The notes beneath the pieces were generated by a model that ran no database searches, had not been told where the DNA came from, and worked only from the letters and a program-made list of their open reading frames with translations. From NCBI GenBank assembly GCA_947471745.1, contig CANJKZ010000979.1, positions 682,001 to 746,000 on the forward strand: 64,000 nucleotides of DNA. Reading direction: 5' to 3'. Positions 42,844 through 52,558 of this stretch are shown piece after piece; the first letter of the stretch is position 1; the number at the start of each line of letters is the position of its first letter. Source of the DNA: Closterium sp. Naga37s-1 (Eukaryota > Streptophyta > Zygnematophyceae > Desmidiales > Closteriaceae). A program made the position numbers and the translations under genes.

Positions 42844-43048
42844 CCTTGCTTGTACTGTCACATATATATTCCTGCTCTTGCTTGTCTAGCTCTATATATA
42901 TATGTGTACTCCTGCATGTGAACTGGCCCTGTTGCCCTGTCGTTGTGCTCGGACTGTGTGGTGACTTTGTGATCCACCCTGAGCTTGCTCTGCTTTGCTT
43001 GACTGGTCTTGTGACCCCTTGTTCTCCCCCACTTTGCCTATGGGGGTG
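42844..43048 (+). promoter_or_regulatory. 3' UTR and polypurine tract of element H
   Basis: 205 bp with the shared blocks gcatgtgaactggcc, tgtggtgactttgtgatccacc, gactggtcttgtgacc and cccccactttgcctatgggggtg. The polypurine tract is about 43041-43048. Conservation across elements with unrelated leaders suggests a selected RNA function besides plus-strand priming. Confidence 0.7.
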
Positions 43049-43183
43049 TGTCAGAACATATATATAGCTTATGCTGTTGTGTAGGCTATAGTGGGGTATC
43101 CCATAGGGGGTACAACCCAATTAGGGTTTCCCATATGTACTCACTTCATTGATAGTTCATTCATCCTCGTTCTACTTTTCTCA
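43049..43183 (+). repeat. 3' LTR of element H (135 bp)
   Basis: No difference from the 5' LTR found by eye. Followed by TSD ggtcc and the resumed spacer of element G. Confidence 0.95.
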
Positions 43184-43188
43184 GGTCC

Positions 43189-46186
43189 TGCGAGTCCTAG
43201 TGGCGGTGGAGCTGTGGGTGACCCTGCTGGAGGTCCTGGAGCTGGACAGCCACCGCAGCCTGACCTACTTGAGACACTCTCGCCGCAGGCGATTCGTGCG
43301 TGGATCGTTCGGCGAGGCAGTCCTGGTGGTGGAGGGTACGGTCCTGCTGGTGCTGGAGCTGCTAGTCCTGGAGGTACTGTTGGTGCTGGAGGCACTGGAG
43401 GTACTGCTGGTGCTGGAGGTTCTGCTGGTGCTAGAGGTACTAGAGGTGCTGCTGGTGCTAGAGGTGCCGGAGCTACTAGTCCTAGAGGTGCTACTGGTGC
43501 TGGAGGTGCTGGACCTACTAATCCTGGAGCTACTGGAGGTGCTGGAGGTGCTACTGGTGCTAGAGGCGCTGGAGCTAGAGGTACTGGAGCTGCTGGAGCT
43601 GCTGGTCCTGGAGGTGTTCGTACTGGAGGTGCTGGAGCTGCCGGAGCTGGTGGTGCTGTTCGTGCTGGAGGTGCTACTTGAGCTGCTGGCGGTGGAGGTA
43701 CTGGAGGTACTTCTGGTGCTGGAGGTGCTGGAGCTGCCAGAGCAGGTGGTACTGCTGGTGCTAGAGGTGCTGGAGGTGCTACTGGAGCTGCTGACACTGG
43801 AGGTGCTGGAGGTACTGCTGGTGCTGGAGGCGCTGGAGCTGGAGGTACTGGAGGTACTGGAGGTGCTGGAGCTGCTGGTCCTGGAGGTGCTCGTACTAGA
43901 GGTACTTGAGCTGCCAGAGCAGGTGGTGCTGCTGGTGCTGGAGGTGCTGGAGGTGCTATTGGAGCTACTGGCACTGGAGGTGCTAGAGGTACTACTGGTG
44001 CTAGAGGTCCTGGCACTGTCGGAGCTAGTGGTGCTGCTAGTGCTGGAGGTGCTGGAGGTGCTGGAGGTACTGCTGGAGCTGCTGGTGCTTGAGGTACTGG
44101 TGCTACTAGTGCTGGAGGAGTCGGAGCTGCTGGTACTTCCCTGCGCACACCGTTTTTTTTTACCCACAGCCGCAGTCATCCCTGCCGCCGCCTGACTCAG
44201 TCCTTCGCCAGGTTCTTAGTCTCCCGTCTTCCCCTGGCCTCCCTCTACCCCTCCAGTGTCCACCGACAGACAAGTCTCAGCCAGAGCTACTGCCTGGCTC
44301 CCCGCTGCCTGCGCCTGCTCCTCACACTGAGGTGACTGAGTCCCTGACTAAGCGTCGTGAGCCTGAGACTCGTGCTTCCACACCTGTTTGTGCTCGTCGT
44401 GTTGCCCGTCCTCGTCCTCCTGCTGTCCTAGGCACTCACGGTATGGCAATTCGTCCTTCCTCTGTTCCACTACGTGTTGTCCTACCTGAGCCTCCCGCGT
44501 CCTCTCTTCTGCACGTTCCTGACCCTGAGTCCGACCTTGCTCGTGCTGCCAGTCCTACTGTCACTCGTCTCCTCGCTAATGTCGTCACTGATCCTGACCT
44601 TAAGTCTACTGCAGCGTTTGCCCTAGTCACTGAGCTAGTCGACTTTGCAGCTAGGAGTCGTCTCGACTACGTCGCGACTCTTGTCACTGATTTTGAGTCT
44701 GTCTGTCTTCCGTCCGTCGGGGGTGAGCTTACCCTTGGCAGTGACGTACTTGAGGACAGACAGTTTGAGCTTGAGTGTCTTGCGACCGCTTTACCTCGTT
44801 TTGCATCCATGTTGCTTTGCCCTGAGGGAGACCCGGATGCACTTGACATCCCTACCCTGCGCTCTTACACTGAGGCGATCGTGGGTGAGTACTCCTCTCA
44901 GTGGCAGACAGCCATGGACGCAGAGATGGCTTCCTGGAAGTCCATAGGCACCTACGTCGACGAGGTTCCTCCTCGTGGGGCAAACATAGTGGCTGTGCCG
45001 CCCACCTGGCTTCACTGGGTCGTTTCCTGCGGGTACCCAGTGGAGCCTCTGGCGGCCAGTCTACGGTCTCCGCCAAGCGTCCCGAGAGTGGCACGACACA
45101 CTGAGGACTACACTTGCGGCTCTTGGGTTTGCTCCTTCCTCTGCTGACCCGTCGCTATTTCTACGCACCGACACTACCTTGCCGCTGTTCTACATTCTAG
45201 TGTACGTCAACGACTTGGCTTTTGCTACTGCTGACACTGGGGCGCTGGCCCTAGTGAAGGCGGAGATGCAGGAGAGACACACGTGCACTTACCTGGGTGA
45301 GCTGCGCAGCTATCTTGGCTTGCAGATCACCCGGGACAGAGCACGCCGCACCATCACCCTGACTCAGTCACACATGATGCACCAGGTCCTTCAGCACCAC
45401 GGCTTTCAGTTCTCCTCGCCACAGCCCACTCCTCTGTCTACCGGCCACTCGCTCTTAGCTCCACCTTCGGACGAGTCCGTAGAGTCGAGTGGTCTGTACC
45501 CAGAGCTTGTGGGTTGCCTCATGTACCTGATGACGTGCACACGACCTGACCTTGGGTACCCTCTCAGCCTCCTGGCTCGCTACGTGGCTCCCGGTCGACA
45601 CCGAAAGGTGCACTGGGATGGTGTGAAGAGGGTACTGCATTACTTGTCCAGTACATCGGGCATGGGGCTAGTGCTTGGAGGACAGGGTTCAGTGGTACTC
45701 ACAGGACACTCCGACGCTTCTTGGGCCGACGACCAGGCGACTCAGCGTTCGTCACTGGGTTACACCTTCAGTCTTGGCTCTGGTTCTGTCTCGTGGAGGT
45801 CCACTCGTTCTTCTTCTGTGCTTGGCTCCAGCTGTGAGGCCGAGATCTACGCTGGGGCCATGGCTGCACAGGAGCTACGCTGGCTGACCTACCTGCTGAC
45901 CGACTTGGGGGAGCGACTTCGTTCTCCTCCAGTTTTATATGTCGACAACAAGGCAATGCTTGCCTTGTGTCACGAGCGGAGACAGGAGCACAGAACGAAG
46001 CACATTGCTCTTCGCTACTTCCTTGCGCGTGAGCTCCAGCAGCGTCGTCAGCTCCGCCTTTCCTACGTGGCCTCGCGGGCCAACACTGTTGATGTGTTCA
46101 CCAAGGCCCTTGGGTCTGGTGATCATCAGCGTTTCTACACTGCTCTTGGGCTTGTGCCCACTCTGCCTCACCTACTGGTTGCTTGA
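43189..46186 (+). pseudogene. Spacer, RT and RNase H of element G (continuation)
   Basis: 43189-44150 is a long ggtgctggaggt-type array, so Gly/Ala-rich or Leu/Val-rich frames are open on both strands; only the Gly/Ala frame is homologous to other copies. 44332 onward reads TESLTKRREPET...VAELVDFAARSRLDYV...MDAEMASWKSIGTYVDEVPPRGANI. At about 44990 roughly 240 bp of RT are missing, including the catalytic Asp of LDFSTAFLQG; both edges carry tggc in H. RT resumes (RPVYGLRQ equivalents are garbled) and from 45179 reads ILVYVNDLAF, so YVDD is YVND. RNase H to TGA 46184-46186 is largely intact. Non-functional RT. Confidence 0.85.
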
Positions 46187-46429
46187 CTTGCTCTTGTTGT
46201 ACACTGATATATATCTTGATACCTACTTGTTTACTCTTGCTAGGTTGTGATTATTGTACTGCCTTGCTAATATAACTCTGCATGTGAACTGGCCTTGTGG
46301 CCGCTTGCTTGTGCTCGGATTGTGTGGTGTCCTTGAGATCCACCCTGAGTTTTGCTTTGCTTTGCTCTGTTGTCTTGCTTCAGTGGTCTTGTGACCGTCT
46401 TGTTGTCCCCCACGTAGGCTATGGGGGTG
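46187..46429 (+). promoter_or_regulatory. 3' UTR and polypurine tract of element G
   Basis: Shared blocks are present but diverged (gcatgtgaactggccttgtggcc, tgtggtgtccttgagatccacc). The ccccca/tggggg arms are kept although the loop differs (cgtaggcta), which supports selection on pairing. Confidence 0.65.
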
Positions 46430-46554
46430 TGTCAAAGTACAATCTTACTTGTAGGCTATAATGGGGCACTCCTTATGGGGTACAACACTTCTAGGGTTAG
46501 TACTTGTACCCCAACTCTTGCTAATCCAATCATTCATGCAGAGGGATTCTGACA
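46430..46554 (+). repeat. 3' LTR of element G (125 bp)
   Basis: Five substitutions relative to the 5' LTR, and TSD attca after it. More divergence than the LTR pair of H inside it, consistent with G being older. Confidence 0.92.
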
Positions 46555-46660
46555 ATTCAGTTGATAAAGGAATGTACCCCTCAGAGTACATGGCTAGCTA
46601 GGATTGCTATTTATATTTTTGTACCACTATCATTTAATCATCTTGTTCTCTTTCAACTTA

Positions 46661-47184
46661 CCGTAATACCCCGGATATAAGCGCACCTGCGCTTATAATA
46701 AAACAGTGTTTTTTGGGGGGGTGCGCTTATAATTGAGTCAGATTTATAAGCGCATGCGCTTATATAATAACAAATGCAAATTTATAATTCATTGGCACCA
46801 AACTGTACATCTCCTTCTTGTGATTTCAATCGAATCGAAGTGGTAGCGAGTCGCAATTCAGATTCGCGCGTGAGCGATTTTCTGCCGGCGCACAGGGGAA
46901 AATTTACACGTCACTATCAGAAATGCCAGCTCATACTGACTGGACGTGCAGTATGTGAGGTCCTCGAAAGTCAATCGAAGCGAAAATAGTTGTATCCTCA
47001 CTGCAAAATTTGAAATCGCTACCGTTTTAATCTGGTTTAAATCTTAGAATTATACGTGCGCTTATAATAAATCAAGGTTTTACAGGGGGTGCGCATATAA
47101 ATGAGGATTGGCCATAAGCGCATTGCTCCAGATACAAGCGCATGCGCTTATAATAGGCCTGCGCTTATATCCGGGGCCATACTG
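46661..47184. mobile_element. Pogo/Tc1-mariner-like MITE (524 bp)
   Basis: Flanked by TA on both sides (46659-46660 and 47185-47186). Terminal inverted repeats of about 25 bp share ccccggatataagcgca. The left end is ccgtaata and the right end, read inward, is cagtatgg. At least nine copies of tataagcgca or its complement lie in subterminal positions, a likely transposase-binding cluster. A 71-codon frame (46774-46989) inside has no recognised domain. TIR style and TA duplication suggest the pogo/Tc1-mariner superfamily. Confidence 0.75.
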
Positions 47185-47186
47185 TA

Positions 47187-47608
47187 TTAACAAGGTCATT
47201 ACAAAGGCTTCTTTGTCTACTCTCAGACTTGACAGACTTATCATATCCACTCAGATTCTTCACTTATTACAACACGACTGATGACCTGTGGGCGGATGAG
47301 AGAGTGGGGCAGGAAGTGGGGTCTGGAAGGTTGCTTGTGGCTGGACTTTGTCCCAGGGCTGCTGCAGTGTCAGCCGTTGCTGCTCATGCCCCGGGGCGCG
47401 TGAAATAGCAGCTGCTGCTGCTCATGCCCCGGTGCGCTGAAACGCATGGTTGTGGGTGCGCTGAATTATATGATCTTGCCGGAACCGAGCCATAGTATTG
47501 GGCGATATATTAGGTTTTCTGGCTAGCATATATTCCGAACTGAGGCTCTCATTGAGTCAATAAACCCGGAATTTAAAGGCCAATGTAACTATAGAAGGTA
47601 CTACAGCA
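47187..47608. other. Downstream flank of the CHRD-like gene
   Basis: No gene. Contains two imperfect copies of gctgctgctcatgccccgg...gcgctgaa (about 47370-47455), and about 47445-47550 resembles 28130-28265. The 3' UTR of the minus-strand gene must start here. Confidence 0.5.
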
Positions 47609-49722
47609 CTAGTGATGTTTAATGATTCGGGCAAGTCTATAAACCCGATATAATTTAACTGCCAATTTGGCAGAGGCTTCACCACCACCCTTGGTGACAT
47701 TCGCAAAAGCGCCACTCGCCACACCATTCTCAAATGTTTTGGTGTAGATGAGAGCAGAGTAGGTGTCAGGTGCAGCCAGCATGGCATCCGCCAACTCCTT
47801 ATACGTCTGCCCGTTATCCGCCGTCAAAGTACTGGCGCTTAGCCAAGTGCCGGAGGTTTCGTAGTTATAGCCGAGGGGAGGGGGAGGGGGAGGCGGCTGC
47901 TTGCCCTTCCTGCCCTTGGGAGTCAGTTTGCCGCCCAGCTTGGCGCGCTCGGCGTTTGAGAGCGTGCAATTGGTCCACGTGGCGTCACTGGTGAGCACGG
48001 TGAGTGCCACGTCAGCGCCGGTCTTGATGACGACACCAATGGGCTCGCCAGAGTCGTTCAGACTCACGCGGACGTGGTAATAAATGTCGTAGTCGTTGGT
48101 CGTGGCGTTGCTGCGGGGGGGGGGAAGGGTGGGTGGCAAAGAGGGGCAGGGATGGGCGGGTGTTTGGCGGGTGGTAAGCAAAGTCGTAGTTGGTAGCTGT
48201 GACGTTGCTGCGGTGGTACGTGGTAAGCAAAGGCAAGGAGGGGCAGGGAGGGGCAGGGAGCGGCAAGGCGGGGCAGTGAGGGGCAAGGAGGGGCAAGAGG
48301 TTTTTTAGGCTCACGCGGACGTGATAGTGAATGTTGTAGTAAGGAGGCAAGGAGGGGCAGAGAGGGGCAGAGGGGGGCAGAGAGGGGCAGAGAGGTGAAC
48401 TGAGGGGAGAAGTGTACTGAACGAAGGTTGGGGGGACGGATGGGAATGATGGGACAGCTAACCGGAAGATGGTGAGTAGGAGAAGAGAAAGGAGACGAGA
48501 GAAGGAGAAGCTTACAGAAAGACGGCGAGGTCAATGCAGCCGGTGGCGTTGACGTCACCGCTGAGGTCAGCATTAGAGCCGTTGACACGCGCTGCGACCA
48601 CGCCTGCACGAAATGGCGGAATCACGGAAAACAAAGAAAGGTTGTGACAAGGAAGGAATGCAGAGAAAATGAATCGGAGACGCGCTGTGAGACGCGCTGC
48701 CAACGCACCGTGAGAACCGGAGGGGGCACGGCGGGTGGTTGATTCCTAAAGTGGTAAGAGGTAGGCAAGAGTGGGGGAGGCAAAAGTGGGCGAGGCAAGA
48801 GTGGGCGAGGCAAGAGTGGGCGAGGCAAGAGTGGGCGAGGCAAGAGTGGGCGAGGCAAGAGTGGGCGAGGCAAGAGTGGGCGAGGCAAGAGTAGGCGAGG
48901 CAAGAGTGGGCGCGGAAGTCTCCCTTTATTATGGGCTTACCGACAAGACTGCCGAACTTATCGCCGCCATGCTTCCCTCCGTCCTTCCCGCCCTTCTTCC
49001 CTCCGTCCTTCCCGCCCTTTTTGTCCTTCGGTGGTGGCAGAAGCGGGTCCGACTTAAACTGCCCGCGCGCCGCACCCGAGACATAACCAGTCGTCGCGAA
49101 CGACGCGTAGTAACCATCCGGATTCGCGAGCATCGCATCCACCAGCACCTTTAGAGTCTGCCCGCCGATCGTGGCCATTGTACTCGCTGTAAGCCACGTC
49201 CCGTTTGTGGCATAAGTGTACTTCGGAGGAGGCGGGGGGGGAGGTGTTCCCTTGTTCTTCTTGCCCTTGGGAGGGGGAGGAGGCGGACGGGTAAGATTCG
49301 TCCACGTGACGGTTTTTCCTGCCTCTACTAAAAGGGCGGAAGCGTCGCCCGCCTCTCCCGCCGCGCCGAGCGATATCGAAGCGCCGAGCGGCTCGCCGGC
49401 GTCGGAGGCGGAGGCGACGACACTGTAGAAGACATTGTAGTCGCCGTCTTGCCTGACGGATTCCGTCAGGGTTCACACAAGCGAGCGGAAGGGAAGAATT
49501 GCTCAGAAAGGTGAGAGAGGTTTCGGGAAGATGATGTGGAGCAGCGGAAACCGGCGGTTTATTCAACGGGTAGGCGGAAGGGAGACGGCAGCACATAGGA
49601 TCAGGGGGCGCACCACCGGCGGTTGGCTTACTGGAAGACGGCGAGGCAGGCTCGGCCGGTGGCATTGACGTCGCCCGTCGCCCCAACCACTTCGGATCCG
49701 TTCAGCCGCGCGGCGAGAATCG
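47609..49722 (-). CDS. CHRD-like secreted protein, exons 3-6
   Basis: Minus strand; exons inferred from GT-AG sites and frame: exon 3 49722-49632, exon 4 49452-48941, exon 5 48603-48516, exon 6 48110-47609 (stop TAG). All phases join. Two related repeats are encoded. Exons 3-4: ILAARLNGSEVVGATGDVNATG...GEPLGASI...GTWLTASTMATIGGQTLKVLVDAM...YVSGAARGQF, then a GGKDGGKK linker. Exons 5-6: VVAARVNGSNADLSGDVNATG...GEPIGVVI...GTWLSASTLTADNGQTYKELADAM...SGAFANV. The opening LNG...V and closing G-x-x-x-GxF patterns resemble the chordin-type CHRD fold; the assignment rests on motif reading only. Each repeat has a Pro-rich loop. Exon 2 and the putative signal exon lie beyond a 9.3-kb intron. Confidence 0.65.
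48130..48350 (-). pseudogene. Duplicated exon-6 pieces inside intron 5
   Basis: On the minus strand, cagcaacgtcacagctaccaactacgac (about 48214-48187) repeats the start of exon 6 (SNATTNDYD versus SNVTATNYD). Further upstream, acaacattcactatcacgtccgcgtgagcct (about 48336-48305) repeats the next part (IYYHVRVSL versus IHYHVRVSL). Both are short and followed by pyrimidine tracts, so they look like partial tandem duplications that could act as decoy acceptors. Confidence 0.65.
48771..48915 (-). repeat. 15-bp minisatellite in intron 4 of the CHRD-like gene
   Basis: About nine units of ggcaagagtgggcga. It lies within the 337-bp intron between exons 4 and 5, so it does not affect the protein. Confidence 0.9.
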
Positions 49723-49923
49723 CTGCACGGAGACGCGGAGGGAAGCGTACGTGGAGGGGAGGGGAGCGAGTGTGTGGGAGAAGGGCGGAGAGGACAGTGA
49801 GAGCGCGGAGAGCAGGGCAGGGGAGCTCGAATTGAACGACAGGAGGATAGAGGAGAGCGAGAAGAGGAAATAAGTTGCGTGTTGATATCTTAACGCGTGG
49901 ATCGGTGAAGGGACGCCACACGG

Positions 49924-50370
49924 TGTAACAGGTTGGGAATTCGCCATGCGATATGCATGGGAATTTCCGAAAGGGAACGATGACGTTGCCTAGCTAGCTC
50001 CAAACAGGAACACTTGCTAGCATAGGGCAGTCCTCCCCATCCCCGTCATACCTTAGAATACAGCAGGGCATGGCATCGAGGCGCTATGCCAAGATGCCAT
50101 GCCAAAGGAGTAGCGACACGGGTTTCCTTCCAAGTCGCGCTCCTCCCTTCCTTAGCATAAATATCTCTAGTTCTTGTTTGTGGTATCATCCTTTGTCTAA
50201 TCTAAGAATCCACTTCTTGATTCTCTTCTCAACTCTCTCGTCGACTTCTCTGAAGCTAGGCTTCTCCCTTTGCCTAGCTTCATTCCGCTGCGACACTCTT
50301 CTACTTTCTAGCTACGGCGCCACACCTTCGCCTAGGCCGGCCTGGCCAGCTGCGCCGTAGCCCTGTTTCA
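49924..50370 (+). repeat. 5' LTR of element I (447 bp)
   Basis: Runs from TGTAACAGG to CCCTGTTTCA. In the part shared with 51179-51434 there are seven substitutions and a 2-bp indel. Contains the candidate TATA-like cataaatatc near 50155. Confidence 0.9.
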
Positions 50371-51178
50371 TTGGTATCCGAGCCTTACGTTCCTCGGCTT
50401 CTTCTCTCGTGCTAAGCTAGCAGCTTTCCTCCTAACTTCTACTTATGAAACTCTTCAATTCGACTTCTACGAGTCTACTACCTTGGAGGAGCTAGCATGG
50501 CGAGTTAGTTCCTGCTCCAACTCTGGTGAAGTCGAGATCTACTTGGTGAGGTCGAAATCTGCTTGGCGAGTTAGTTCCTGCTCCAACTCTGGTGAAGTCG
50601 AGATCTACTTGGTGAGGTCGAAATCTGCTTGGCGAAGTCGAAATCTGCTTGGCGAAGGTTCGTGAACCTGTGATTGGGCGAAAGATCAGCCAACCAGAAA
50701 GTTTGGGAGCAGAATTTCGAATTTCGTAATGACCCTGCTCCTCAAGGCGTCTTCTTACTGTTACACTTCGACCTCCATGCATATTTGGCGGTATTGCTGA
50801 ACGTGTTATAGGCACCAGCGTTGAGGCAGCTTGGTATGGGTTGTGCTGCTCAGTAAGAAGCGCCATAGCTGAGGAAGCATGGGCTTAATTGAAATTGGCC
50901 ACGACCATGACCAAGAACTGCATGTAACCGCAAGAGCTGTAGTATGGGCTGCAGCTATATGCCGAACCCCCTGTTTTCTACTCTGGATAATCTCCTATGA
51001 AGTTTGAAGAAAACTGAAGACCAAGTGAAGAGCAAGAGCGAAGGTCAAGCATATCTTGTACATATTTTCTGATTTAGACATTTATGATGCTTGGATGCTT
51101 GTTGTATTTTCTGGTTTAGACCTTTGAGTATTTGGATTGGATAAGCATCGGGACGATGCTTCTTGGGGAGGGGAATAA
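50371..51178 (+). other. Internal region of element I, non-coding
   Basis: Primer site at 50371. A 66-bp tandem repeat starts at 50500 and 50566 (unit gcgagttagttcctgctcc...) with a shorter partial copy to about 50660. Purine tract about 51163-51178. No open frame with transposon motifs, so it depends on proteins supplied by another element. Confidence 0.8.
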
Positions 51179-51434
51179 TGTAACAGGTTGGGAATTCGCC
51201 ATGCGATATGCATGGGAATTTGCGAAAGGGAATGATGACGTTGCCTAGCTAGCTCCAAACAGGAACACTTGCTAGCATAGGGCAATCCTCCCTATCCCCG
51301 TCATACCTTAGAATATAGCAGGGCATGGCATCGAGGCGCTATGCCAACATGCCATGCCAAAGGAGTAGCGACACGGGTTTTCTTCCAAGTCGCGCTCCTC
51401 CCTTCCTTAGCATAAATATCTCTCTAGTTCTTGT
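51179..51434 (+). repeat. 3' LTR of element I, first part
   Basis: Same start as the 5' LTR. Interrupted after cttgt (51430-51434) by element J; the remainder is 58762-58954. Confidence 0.9.
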
Positions 51435-51569
51435 TGTCAAACATATGTTTATATGTTTAAGTTAGATAGGCTGTAGTGGGGTACTCACTGTGGGGTACAA
51501 CCCCTTAGTTTTTTCCTCTTGTACCAACACTCTCGATAGTTGAATCATCCATTGCCTAGCCTTTCGACA
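51435..51569 (+). repeat. 5' LTR of element J (135 bp)
   Basis: Runs from TGTCAAACATATG to CTTTCGACA. Primer site tggcatctagagc at 51570. Hairpin arms GGTACAA/TTGTACC. Confidence 0.92.
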
Positions 51570-52558
51570 TGGCATCTAGAGCGTAGGTCCTTAGGACCTA
51601 GGATTAGGGCCCACCTCACCTGCCTTGCATACTGCCCGCGCGCGCCTCGGCTGCCCGCGCGCGGCCCCCTTTTTTTTTTGCCGCGCATGCCTCTTACGCA
51701 GCTCGCGCGGCCCGTTTAGGCCCCGCCCGCGCGCCACTTCCGCAGCTCGCGCGGCCCGTTTAGGCCCCGCCCGCGCGCCACTTACGCCGCCCGAGCGCAG
51801 CCCGTTTAGGCCACGCCCGAGCAGCCCGCCGCCGCACGCCGCCCGCAGTCGCGCGAGGCCCGTCGCCACGCGCAGCCACGCAGTCGCGCGCAGCCCGTCG
51901 CCACGCGCAGCCACGAGCCGCGCGCAGCTCGTCGCCACGCGCGCTGCCCGCAGCCACGCGCGCAGCCTGCAGCTTAGCGCAGCAAGCCGCCTGCTGCTGC
52001 TGCCTGCCTGCCTGCTGCTTGCTGCCTGCTGCCTGCCTGCTGCTGCTGCCTGCTGCTGCTGCCTGCTGCCTGCTGCTGCCTGCTGCAGCCGCTCCTGCCT
52101 GCCACCTGCCTGCAGCCTGCCTGCTGCCTGCCTGCTGCCTGCCTGCTGCTTGCTGCCAGCTGCCTGCCTGCTGCTGCTGCCTGCTGCTGCCTGCTGCTGC
52201 TGCCTGCTGCCTGCTGCAGCCGCTCCTGCCTGCCACCTGCCTGCAGCCTGCCTGCTGCCTGCCTGCTGCCTGCCTGCTGCTTGCTGCCTGCTGCCTGCCT
52301 GCTGCAGCCTGCCTGCCGCCTGCCTGCAGCCTGCCTGCTGCCTGCCTGCTGCCTGCCTGCTGCTTGCTGCCTGCTGCCTGCCTGCTGCAGCCTGCCTGCC
52401 ACCTGCCTGCTGCCTGCCTGCTGCCTGCCTGCTACTTACTGCCTGCTGCCGCCTGCCTGCTTGCTGCCTGCTACCGCCTGCCTGCCACCTGCCTCCTACC
52501 TGGTGCCTGCTGCCTCTGTCTGCTGCCTGCTGCCTGCTGCCTCCTGCCTTAAGCCAAT
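51570..52558 (+). repeat. GC-rich leader of element J
   Basis: About 51640-51970 is cgcgcgcagcccgtcgccacg-type text. About 51985-52545 is a tgcctgcctgctgcc array with higher-order 130-150 bp blocks (gctcctgcctgccacctgcctgcagcc recurs near 52091 and 52227). Frames here are Cys/Leu/Pro or Gln/Ala/Gly repeat translations on either strand, not genes. Confidence 0.8.

Larger units (their letters stand above)
35720..43183 (+). mobile_element. Element H: complete, apparently intact Ty1/copia retrotransposon
   Basis: 7464 bp, with 135-bp LTRs (35720-35854 and 43049-43183) that read identical, and TSD ggtcc (35715-35719 and 43184-43188). It has a primer site, GC-rich leader, one uninterrupted gag-pol frame, conserved 3' UTR and polypurine tract. 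Identical LTRs imply very recent insertion. It lies in the spacer region of element G. This is the reference copy for reading the damage in the others and the only candidate autonomous element here. Confidence 0.97.
32544..46554 (+). mobile_element. Element G: defective copia element containing element H
   Basis: LTRs 32544-32668 and 46430-46554 (125 bp each, five differences). TSD attca at 32539-32543 and 46555-46559. Internal parts are 32669-35719 and 43189-46429, split by element H (TSD ggtcc). G has lost most of gag and part of RT and carries several stops, so it could move only with proteins from another copy. Confidence 0.95.

Noticed and set aside
43141..44195. Long open frames on both strands (over 300 codons each) in the ggtgctgga array
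   Set aside because: Periodic triplet-rich DNA keeps several frames open. Only the plus-strand Gly/Ala frame is homologous to the spacer of other elements.
46774..46989. 71-codon frame inside the MITE
   Set aside because: No transposase motif seen; a short frame in a non-autonomous element is expected by chance.
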